Shown: positions 17,779-25,064 of the stretch, piece by piece
Position numbering within the stretch: the first letter of the stretch is position 1
Layout of the letters: each line of letters opens with the position of its first letter
From: Paenibacillus planticolens
Lineage (GTDB): Bacteria > Bacillota > Bacilli > Paenibacillales > NBRC-103111
Reading direction: 5' to 3'
DNA length: 64,000 bases
Assembly (NCBI RefSeq): GCF_013141725.1
Contig: NZ_WHNZ01000040.1
Coordinates: 153,774 to 217,773, forward strand
Translations under genes and position numbers: made by a program
The notes under the pieces: model-generated
Told to the model about the DNA's origin: nothing
Seen by the model: the letters and a program-made list of their open reading frames with translations, nothing else
Database searches by the model: none

Positions 17779-18729
17779 ATGAATGTTAAATCTTTAATAT
17801 CAGTAAACAATGAAATGAAAGGGATACTAGTTGTTTTTTTCTCACTTATTTTCACTTCACTTTCACCCATAGTGAACAAGTTCCTAGTCAATTCTTTTTC
17901 TTACGTTGACGTGGCAATCTTTACATCGATTCTCCAAGTTTTATTTTCTTTTGTACTTATATTAATTCAAAAAGTCGAGATCTCTTGGAAAAAATTCTTT
18001 TCCTCAATCGATACCTCATTTCTATATACAATAGCAATACTAAGCATGTTTATTAGCGCAAATAACTTAAGTCCAATATATGTTGGATTCATTGGGAGAT
18101 TTTACGTTGTATTTTCTACAATCCTATCGGTTGTTATTCTTAAAGAAAAAATACAAAAAGTAGAAATTGTTTTTATAGTTTTTGCAATTTTAGGTACATT
18201 TTTATTTGTTTCAAAGGAGAGCTCTGATAAACTGATTTTTATTGGTGTTATATTTTCATTTTTATATACTTTCTGCTTTTCTCTTACGAATATTTTGATT
18301 AAATTTAAAGAAGGAAAAACACATTATCTTGCTTCTATGCTTTATAATAATCTTGTGGCTACTATAGTGATTTTGTCTTATAGAATGTTTTTTGTGAAAA
18401 TTCAATTTGCAACCTCTCAAATAACATTTTCTACGAGTATCCTTTTCATCCTTTCAGCATTGTGTGGGTTTCTTGGGACATTTCTCCTTTTTTATGCACT
18501 TAAATTTATTTCGTTCACATTCTCAAGTATTATCCGCTCATTCAGCCCTGTTTTAGTTGCACTTTTTTCCTGGCCTTTCTTTGGAATGGATCTTTCGCCT
18601 CTTAATATTATTGGATGTATACTTCTTTTCTCTTCAGTTGTGGCGCTTACAGTTTACCAAAGTAGTTATAAACAAAGACGGGAAAGAACAAAACCATCAT
18701 CGATAAAAGTTGATGAAACCATTATATGA
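17779..18729 (+). CDS. EamA/DMT-family transporter
   Basis: 316 aa with about ten helices in two EamA halves (first half VFFSLIFTSLSPIVNKFLV..., second from IGVIFSFLYTFCFSLTNILI) and a basic C-terminal tail. GGGG is seven bases before the ATG. Proteins of this family mostly export metabolites. Coming last in the AT-rich cluster it is the likely exporter of whatever the two enzymes make. No biochemical proof can be drawn from sequence. Confidence 0.78.
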   Translation: MNVKSLISVNNEMKGILVVFFSLIFTSLSPIVNKFLVNSFSYVDVAIFTSILQVLFSFVLILIQKVEISWKKFFSSIDTSFLYTIAILSMFISANNLSPIYVGFIGRFYVVFSTILSVVILKEKIQKVEIVFIVFAILGTFLFVSKESSDKLIFIGVIFSFLYTFCFSLTNILIKFKEGKTHYLASMLYNNLVATIVILSYRMFFVKIQFATSQITFSTSILFILSALCGFLGTFLLFYALKFISFTFSSIIRSFSPVLVALFSWPFFGMDLSPLNIIGCILLFSSVVALTVYQSSYKQRRERTKPSSIKVDETII

Positions 18730-18833
18730 CACAATTGATCTTGTACTGCATTGCTTAGCGTACAAAAAATCCTAGATTTTGCTGGACTCGTGGCTTTAGC
18801 GTACGAAATTCGCGTTATGTTAGCGCAACCCCA
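18729..18833 (+). repeat. direct repeat B flanking the AT-rich cluster
   Basis: Begins ACACAATTGATCTTGTACTG immediately after the transporter stop and aligns with repeat A at 13953-14057, including both TTAGCGT units and the final GTTAGCGCAACCCC-like end. The two copies bracket the four-gene cluster. Confidence 0.7.
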
Positions 18834-18925
18834 ATAAAAGAGAAGTTCTATAAAAAAAACACTCCCTGATAGGAGGCCACTGAAAAACTTGTATTTTTTC
18901 GGAATAGCTAAGAGGCACGAATCAA

Positions 18926-18970
18926 AGGACGACCTTCATTCCCAGTTTTTTTGGGTGGGGGTCGTCTTTT
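18926..18970. terminator. terminator-like hairpin at the edge of the IS remnant
   Basis: GACGACC (18928-18934) pairs with GGTCGTC followed by TTTT. The loop is long and partly self-complementary. Confidence 0.45.
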
Positions 18971-19002
18971 CGTTATCTAAGCAGGCCTATATGGATAATT
19001 TC

Positions 19003-19240
19003 TTATTTCATCAGCTTTAATATTCGCTTTAGATTATCCGTGAATATGGCCATAGCACCTTGGAACTCCATCCCTAATAGACCCGAGGATGTGGCTATAT
19101 CATACCCGTGCCTGTGCTTGAGTTCACTTTTCTTTGCTTCAATTTTGTAGCGTTCTTCTCTTTTTCTTTGAACTTGTGATTCACTTAAATTGAGATTCCC
19201 TTCAATGTGAGCAAATGTTTTTTGAAAGTACATATAAGCC
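19003..19240 (-). pseudogene. C-terminal remnant of an IS1182-type transposase
   Basis: The reading ...NLSESQVQRKREERYKIEAK, ELKHRHGYD, SSGLLGMEFQGAMAIFTDNLKRILKLM is the typical C-terminus of IS1182-family DDE transposases, where the Y-(2)-R-(3)-E catalytic Glu lies in ERYKIEAK. Everything upstream is missing, so the element is dead. It lies head to head with an IS21-type remnant. Confidence 0.65.
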
Positions 19241-19391
19241 CCTGACTGAATACTCCGGCGAGAGAGAACCAGCCCTCCGTCGTTTTTGAGCCACACTTCC
19301 GGGGGTGAGAGCCATCGCATGAACCACTGCTAGAATGAACTTTATGTGTTTGTCGAAAGACAGCGCAAATCATTCTTGAGGAGGTCATACA

Positions 19392-20072
19392 ATGACCCAA
19401 TATCGTGAAATCCTGCGGCTTCAAAGTCAAGGGATCAGCCAGCGTAACATCGCTGTCAGTCGTGCCTACTCGCGCAATAACGTCCCCAAAATCATTCAAC
19501 GAGCAGAAGAGCTTGGAATCGTTTGGCCGTTAGAGAAGGATCTAACGGATGGCAGAACTCCGTCAGCGCCTGTTTTCTGAAGCCGAGAAACCGTCAACTC
19601 GAAAGCATCCGGATTACGAGTACATCCATAGGGAGATGGCTAAGAGCGGCGTGACGCTTAGTCTACTCTGGAATGAGTATTGCGAGAACTGTAGGTCGAG
19701 TAAAGAGATCCCGTCAATGTGTTCGCAGTTCTGCCACCACTATCAGCAGTTCACCTCGAAGACGAATGCAACCATGCGTTTGGGTACACGCCAGGCGAAC
19801 AGCTCGAAGTGGATTGGGCCGGCCAAACGGCGTTCATCATTGACCGCGAGACTGGCGAAATTATCACGATGTATTTTTTGTTGGAGTGCTTGCCTACAGC
19901 CAATATGCATACGTGGAAGCCTTCGCTTCACAAGATCAGGGAGAGCTGGATTACGGCTCATATCAATATGTATCACTTCTTTGGCGGGTTCACTCGTGTA
20001 CTTACCCCGGACAATCTGAAGACCGGTGTAGAGAAAGCATCCGGGCACTCCCCCGTGTTCAATAAGATCTAG
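19392..20072 (+). pseudogene. frameshifted IS21-family istA transposase remnant
   Basis: The N-terminus (REILRLQSQGISQRNIAVS, an HTH), middle (HREMAKSGVTLSLLWNEYCE) and catalytic part (EVDWAGQTAFIIDRETGEI and VLTPDNLKTGV, the two Asp of the DDE triad) of IstA are all present but in three frames, with breaks near 19550 and 19785. The reading then stops, so the third acidic residue and the istB partner are missing. Confidence 0.75.
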
Positions 20073-20099
20073 CACGAGATAGAGAAAACAACTATATAT

Positions 20100-20435
20100 C
20101 TACCTGGTTGTTTTATTGATTAATCGAGTTAATTTGAATTCGATAAATTCAAGAATTTCATTTTGAATACCGGAATCAAGTTCTCTTACTTTCACAAGCA
20201 TTTCAACCTGTAAATTCGAAAAACTATTTTTTTCAAAATCATCCATCACTAACCAATTCAAATCCGTTTGAAAGATCTTACTTAACTGCTGTAATGTTTC
20301 AACTGCTGGCTTAGATTTCCCTTTCTCGATCTCACTGGGCGTACCTTGACTAATCCCAATTAATTTCGAAAATTCAATTTGAGTCAAGTCATTTGATTTT
20401 CGAATTTGTTTTATTCTCTGTCCAATATCGTTCAA
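20100..20435 (-). CDS. XRE-family helix-turn-helix regulator
   Basis: 111 aa from the TTG at 20435 (AAAGGGG nine bases before it; an earlier TTG at 20462 is possible). Residues 3-65 form a Cro/C1-type HTH (IGQRIKQIRKSNDLTQIEFSKLIG..., SEIEKGKSKP) and a short helical tail follows. It sits directly downstream of the three-gene operon, on the same strand, and could be an island-borne regulator. No operator is evident. Confidence 0.78.
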   Translation of the reverse strand: MNDIGQRIKQIRKSNDLTQIEFSKLIGISQGTPSEIEKGKSKPAVETLQQLSKIFQTDLNWLVMDDFEKNSFSNLQVEMLVKVRELDSGIQNEILEFIEFKLTRLINKTTR

Positions 20436-20469
20436 TTTTGAAATCCCCTTTGTTAGTGCCAAAATAACA

Positions 20470-20605
20470 GAAAAGCCCTCAATTATGAGGACTTTTCTGT
20501 TTGGACCTTTGCACTTACCACGGTTAGAATTTGAAGCATTTCTTTGCCGTAGGTACTTTTATGGAGGTGAGCCGTGGCTTGGTAAATCCACAACACGCCG
20601 TAGCG
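20470..20605 (+). repeat. intergenic hairpin repeat, copy R3
   Basis: AGAAAAG...CTTTTCT hairpin (20470-20499), about 60 bases, then TATGGAGGTGAGCCGTGGCTTGG with TAAATCCAC, matching R1 and R2 after the hairpin. It ends just before the stop codon of the 316-aa gene, so it also lies where that operon's transcript should end. Confidence 0.55.
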
Positions 20606-20608
20606 TAC

Positions 20609-21559
20609 TTATGTTGGGTCGTTCACTGTTTTCAACTTATTTCCAATATGTCCAATAATACATTTTCTTGTTTTTTCGTCAGGAATAAAAAAGATCCTAC
20701 CCGCACCCGGAGTCATCCTTAAATGCCAAGAAAATGTCTTGTGCTCTCCGTCAGGACATAAAAAGGTATGTTCCTCTCTATAATGATCTAATGTTCTTTG
20801 GCTTTCTGGAGTAACCTTGAATGGCAATAGCTGACTATCAAACCCACCCTCTACCCATTTTGTAAAGTAGTCATTCAATTCGAATAACCTATTCCTGATC
20901 TGTTTAAGGATTAGTTCTCCTTTGCCGAATTCAAATAGCTGAGCTAATGACCTATCACAAAATGTTAGTAATGGGAATATTTCCTCTAAATTATTTCTCC
21001 ATTCTGTATCCTCACTGGCTAATCTTTTCCGAATCTCAAAAAATGGCTTATGTAGATTAAGATGTTTAAAGTCACTAATATGGCGAATTTCAATGTCATC
21101 TTCAAATAATTCACCTAATGAATTTAACTCCACGAATTTAAGAGCAAGAATATGAGTGTCCCACTCTTCCCCAGACACTAAGCTAATTGCTATTCCATCT
21201 ACTAAATGGGCAACACCTAGGCCCTTACAAACTTTCTCTTTGTATTTAAATTCAGATGAAAGAAAATTTTCATACAAGCTCGATTCGTTATGTGCATCGA
21301 TGTATGGTCTTCTACTAACTCTAGCTTTAAAGAATCTTTTTAATTCTAGGTCTACATCTTGATCATTCAGCCATTGTATAATTTTGTATTCATTTGCAAT
21401 GCACAAATGAATAAAATCATCTGCTACTCTTAAATCTTTACTTAAACCGCGACTAAATAGCTGCTGTAATAATAAAACAAAATGTTTCATTCTTTCTCGA
21501 GCTACAACAAGACTATTAGTTGGTTCTGATATTGATAATTCATTAAATATTAATTCCAC
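20609..21559 (-). CDS. uncharacterised third protein of the DUF262-ATPase operon
   Basis: 316 aa from a GTG at 21559 with AAGGAG ahead, three bases after the ATPase stop codon. It is soluble, helical in the first 230 residues, and ends with a strand-rich part: ...EHTFLCPDGEHKTFSWHLRMTPGAGRIFF..KCIIGHIGNKLKTV. This last part has the look of RelE-type small RNases (basic strand, R-I-x-F, then IGHIG) but the match is weak. The operon context makes it the likely effector or accessory factor of a defence system. I cannot name a family with certainty. Confidence 0.5.
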   Translation of the reverse strand: MELIFNELSISEPTNSLVVARERMKHFVLLLQQLFSRGLSKDLRVADDFIHLCIANEYKIIQWLNDQDVDLELKRFFKARVSRRPYIDAHNESSLYENFLSSEFKYKEKVCKGLGVAHLVDGIAISLVSGEEWDTHILALKFVELNSLGELFEDDIEIRHISDFKHLNLHKPFFEIRKRLASEDTEWRNNLEEIFPLLTFCDRSLAQLFEFGKGELILKQIRNRLFELNDYFTKWVEGGFDSQLLPFKVTPESQRTLDHYREEHTFLCPDGEHKTFSWHLRMTPGAGRIFFIPDEKTRKCIIGHIGNKLKTVNDPT

Positions 21560-21562
21560 TGG

Positions 21563-22684
21563 TCATATTTCTCCTTCGGAAGTAAAAAGCAATTGATCTA
21601 AGCTTTTATCCCATTCATCGAAGAAATCTTCAGGCCAACTATCTATACGACCGTTCCTATCAATTATTAGATTTTCTATGTAATGATACGGTTTGCCGTG
21701 AAGCTCTCGTTTATTAAAAAAATTAATTGATATATTATCAGGACTAACTTGTCTACTGTGAACAGCTAACCTAATTCCATTTAATACATGATCACTATGT
21801 GTTTCTGTAATGACTTGGACACCTCCCATTGAAGCAAAGGCCATTAATTTCCCAATAATTGATTGACCTTTGGGGTGCAGGTGTGCCTCAGGATTTTCTA
21901 TTAGTAATATGGATCCTGGTTTAGCAGCGAGCAATGAAACTAACACAGGCAATGTATACGTCAGTCCAAAACCCACATTTGTGGCTCTAAATGAATTGCT
22001 TATATCTCGATCACTAGTAAATCTGTATCTTAAACTTAAGATGTCCATTTCTGTATGATCACCGATAACAACTTTTGTCCCAGGTGTAATAATACTAAGC
22101 CATGCATCTATTTGAGATTTCAAACTCTCTGAAACACCATCTGGGTGAATTAATAATTTATTATGTATTGTTTCGTTTTGAAAAACTGACAAATAGTGTG
22201 TTGTATATTCTCCGTTAATACCAATGGTATTCTGTTGCTTTACTTTATAATTTGACCTATTAAAATATGTACGTGGTCCTATTCTCTCAGCACTTAAATA
22301 CTGGAATTTTTCCGAAAAAATTTCTACAAATTGATTATCGTAATTGCTTGAGATAGTAGGTAATATATCAGTGGATTTATCATATCCAAAAACCCATTTT
22401 ATTTCTTCCACATTATTTTGTTCCAACATAATACTAACTGTCTCTTCTTCGGCATTTTCGTTTAATACATCTTGTCCGAGACCTATATACAGCAAATCCC
22501 CATTTAGAGATAATCCCTGATTGTGAATTGTGCCTTGTAAAAAAGATTGTCTAAGTAAAAGCAATGATTGAATTACAGTAGATTTTCCAGCACCGTTTAA
22601 TCCCGTCAAAAGTGTTAACGGTTTAAGTTTTATTTCCTGATCTTGGAAGCACTTTATATTCTGTAAATGTAACTTCGATATCAT
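21563..22684 (-). CDS. AAA-family ATPase with DUF3696-like C-terminus
   Basis: 373 aa of the RecF/OLD-like ABC-ATPase class. It starts MISKLHLQNIKCFQDQEIKL, has Walker A GLNGAGKST (near 30-38), a signature-like stretch FGLTYTLPVLVSLLAAKP, Walker B GSILLIENPEAHLHP, and a D-loop and His in VITETHSDHVLNGIRLAV. The end (NGRIDSWPEDFFDEWDKSL) matches the DUF3696 tail. Its ATG overlaps the stop of the DUF262 gene. Such ATPases serve as sensors or motors in phage-defence and toxin-type systems. The TOPRIM nuclease of OLD proteins is absent. Confidence 0.78.
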   Translation of the reverse strand: MISKLHLQNIKCFQDQEIKLKPLTLLTGLNGAGKSTVIQSLLLLRQSFLQGTIHNQGLSLNGDLLYIGLGQDVLNENAEEETVSIMLEQNNVEEIKWVFGYDKSTDILPTISSNYDNQFVEIFSEKFQYLSAERIGPRTYFNRSNYKVKQQNTIGINGEYTTHYLSVFQNETIHNKLLIHPDGVSESLKSQIDAWLSIITPGTKVVIGDHTEMDILSLRYRFTSDRDISNSFRATNVGFGLTYTLPVLVSLLAAKPGSILLIENPEAHLHPKGQSIIGKLMAFASMGGVQVITETHSDHVLNGIRLAVHSRQVSPDNISINFFNKRELHGKPYHYIENLIIDRNGRIDSWPEDFFDEWDKSLDQLLFTSEGEI

Positions 22685-23817
22685 GCTAACACTTCCTTTA
22701 TCAACCTTTCTATTTTTGAAAACCTGTACTGTACACGTCTTGGATCCCCAGTACCTTGTGAAATTGCTCCATCAAAATCTTTATCTTTCATTAATTCTAT
22801 AAACTTCTCTTTTATTAATTCGCGATTATTGACTACTTTTTCGCATTGTTCATCATTGAGAAGCCCTAAATTAACTGACCAAGTATCAAATAAAGCCTTG
22901 TTCATCTGCTTTCGACCATCGCTAGCTTTGTATCTTCTTCGGAAAGCATCGTCTTCAAAGATTGATGCAGAATTTATCATTGCCTTTTTAAATTTATTTT
23001 GTAAGTCAGTCAACTCATTCTCAGTCTTTTTATTAAGAGAGCTCATTGCAGAATTAAGAAAATTCTCGAGATCTGGAAAATAACTTTTGTATGAAGTCAT
23101 GGTAAATGCTAGAAACCTTAAAACAAAATCTCGATCTTCCATTCTTTCTGTCTTAACAGAATGACAAGTAGCTGTTAGAAACTCTTGGCTTTCAGCTAAA
23201 TTCTTAAGAAAATTAGATGCTGCTCCTTGATTTAAAGCATGTCGTATTTCCTGAGGAGTCAAAGGAACTCCCCCTGTATTAATCCTTTTAAATATGTTAT
23301 ACTTCACCTCTTCCGGTGTCCCGTCATTTATTACAAATGCTATAATTTGCGTTTCTTCAATTCTTCGTTGTATATGCCTTGGCAGCTCACCAAATAGAAG
23401 TCCTTCAAATTGAGTTACATACTCCATATTATGAAGTTTTAAATCTTGATTAATTACAAATCTTTTTAGAGCCGTAAGACGCTGGAGCCCATCAACAATA
23501 AGCCAGTTATTATCATTACTACCATCAAAATAAAAGGCTGGGAGAGGAATTCTAATTATTAGTGACTCAATTAATCTACTTTGCTGAGAATCATCCCATA
23601 ATCCACCCTTACGTTGAAAATCAGTCAATAGATTTATTTCTTTTTCTCTTAACCTTTTAACTAGTAAATCAACAGTTAGTGATCTTTGTGTAATATCAAT
23701 TTTGGCCGGGTCAAATGGATCCGTAATTAAGTTTTCACTAGAGTCATCTGTCTTTTCAACTTCATCCTTGTCCTTAGCAAAGTAATCAAACAAGGATAAC
23801 TGCTCCATTTCAGTCAT
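22681..23817 (-). CDS. DUF262-domain (ParB/Srx-like NTPase-nuclease) protein
   Basis: 378 aa. The N-terminal half is a DUF262/GmrSD-N domain: TDFQRKGGLWDDSQQSRLIES, PLPAFYFDG and the signature VDGLQRLTALKRFV (the usual DGQQR here reads DGLQR), then GELPRHIQRRIEETQI and FKRINTGGVPLTPQEIRHAL. The HNH part (DUF1607/GmrSD-C) is missing, and the C-terminus is helical. ATG at 23817 has GGGGTG in front. It is first in a three-gene operon whose other members overlap or nearly touch. DUF262 proteins are common in modification-dependent restriction and other defence loci. Confidence 0.8.
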   Translation of the reverse strand: MTEMEQLSLFDYFAKDKDEVEKTDDSSENLITDPFDPAKIDITQRSLTVDLLVKRLREKEINLLTDFQRKGGLWDDSQQSRLIESLIIRIPLPAFYFDGSNDNNWLIVDGLQRLTALKRFVINQDLKLHNMEYVTQFEGLLFGELPRHIQRRIEETQIIAFVINDGTPEEVKYNIFKRINTGGVPLTPQEIRHALNQGAASNFLKNLAESQEFLTATCHSVKTERMEDRDFVLRFLAFTMTSYKSYFPDLENFLNSAMSSLNKKTENELTDLQNKFKKAMINSASIFEDDAFRRRYKASDGRKQMNKALFDTWSVNLGLLNDEQCEKVVNNRELIKEKFIELMKDKDFDGAISQGTGDPRRVQYRFSKIERLIKEVLA

Positions 23818-23906
23818 ATGCTACACCCCACTTAATACTAGTATCTCTTTCTAATTATATCCTTAGCCCTAACTAAAATACATAGTTGTAAATGATTTAA
23901 AAACAC

Positions 23907-23941
23907 AAAAAGTTTACCGAAACTATACGGTAAACTTTTTG
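23907..23941. terminator. terminator of ssrA
   Basis: AAAAAGTTTACCG and CGGTAAACTTTTT form a 13-bp arm hairpin flanked by A and T runs, just past the 3' end of ssrA. It can act in either direction and also insulates the DUF262 operon. Confidence 0.8.
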
Positions 23942-23954
23942 TGGATTTAACATA

Positions 23955-24316
23955 TGGAGGTGAGGGGAGTCGAACCCCTGTCCGAAAATATCGCAACACA
24001 GGCATCTACGGGTGTAGTCACAGTTTTGATGTCACCCGAGCAGCGCCCCGTAACCGGCTATGCGTTGGGTCAGCCTGATTGTCTTCCTACGTCCGACCCC
24101 AGGCGGAGACCAAACGTCGTATCCCACTATAGTTGAGCCCCTATCCCAGTCACATGGGCGATGCTGAGGAGGAGCACGCTAACAGGTTATTAAGCTGCTA
24201 AAGCGTAGTTGTTTTGTGTTTTGCCATTTAATAGGCTTTAGCGTTTTATAGTGGACGCGGCCCCACTACCCGCAACCCGAGCCCAAACTATCCCCGTCGA
24301 ATCCAAGAACACCCCC
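23955..24316 (-). ncRNA. ssrA: transfer-messenger RNA (tmRNA)
   Basis: The 5' end (GGGGGTG...TTGGATTCGACGGGG) and the 3' end (GGGGTTCGACTCCCC, then CACCTCCA) form the tRNA-like acceptor and T arm: GGGGGUG pairs with CACCUCC, with discriminator A. CCA is not encoded. The tag reading frame ends NGKTQNNYALAA followed by TAA, the proteolysis tag with the normal LAA end. The resume codon could not be fixed by eye. smpB lies next upstream on the same strand. Confidence 0.92.
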
Positions 24317-24484
24317 GGATTGCCTTCATATCCGTCATAGACGGCGAAGGTTAAGACGCTGCAAGTTGGAACTAGGTTACATTTAAATCTTTGCTGCTAA
24401 ATTAGTATACCACAAGTTGAAAAAAAATGAACGACTAGGTTCATGGAAGTCGAGGTGCTCACTTCCAGTCTGGACTCAGCCCAA

Positions 24485-24967
24485 CTATCTAGCGATCTTT
24501 TGTTTCTCACGCAGTGCACGCTGGATATCTCGTTGTGCATCCTTTTTCGCTGCGGATTCCCGCTTGTCATACTGTTTCTTACCTTTACCTATGCCAATCA
24601 GAAGCTTCGCGTAACCATTGCGAATATACACCTTCAAAGGAACGACGGTATATCCTTCTTGCTTCGCTTGTCCTAGTATTTTGGCGATTTGCACTTTCTT
24701 CAAAAGGAGTTTCCGCGTCCGCGTTGGATCTTCCGGATTGCTGCGGTTGCCTTGCTCGAAAGGGCTGATATGCATATTGTGGACAAAAGCTTCGCCATTG
24801 CGAATGGTCGAGAAGCTGTCGCCAATGTTAGCCTTACCTGCTCGCAAGGATTTGATCTCCGTGCCGGTCAGGACAAGACCGCATTCATACGTTTCTTCAA
24901 TAAAATAGTCGTGTGATGCCTTTTTGTTCTGGGCGAGCAATTTGCCATCGGCCTTTTTGGTTGCCAC
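24485..24967 (-). CDS. smpB: SsrA-binding protein SmpB
   Basis: 160 aa, the family length. It has LAQNKKASHDYFIEETYECG, the tmRNA-binding GTEIKSLRAGKANI and the basic C-terminal tail that mimics the anticodon arm in the ribosome (KRESAAKKDAQRDIQRALRE). GTG start with GGAGG seven bases away. It binds tmRNA and delivers it to stalled ribosomes. It sits between rnr and ssrA, the standard Firmicute order. Confidence 0.95.
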   Translation of the reverse strand: MATKKADGKLLAQNKKASHDYFIEETYECGLVLTGTEIKSLRAGKANIGDSFSTIRNGEAFVHNMHISPFEQGNRSNPEDPTRTRKLLLKKVQIAKILGQAKQEGYTVVPLKVYIRNGYAKLLIGIGKGKKQYDKRESAAKKDAQRDIQRALREKQKIAR

Positions 24968-25064
24968 GTGAGATCCTCCTCCCGCATACGGATGACGCGG
25001 GTAAATAATGCTACAATGTGCATCCTATTGTAGCAAGATCAAGACCGAAAAGCAAGAAGCGGCG

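Noticed and set aside
19185..19499. Minus-strand ORF across the IS boundary
   Set aside because: Runs from the IS21 remnant into the IS1182 remnant in a frame coding for neither.
23954..24136. Short ORF at the 3' end of ssrA
   Set aside because: It lies in the tRNA-like part of tmRNA on the other strand.
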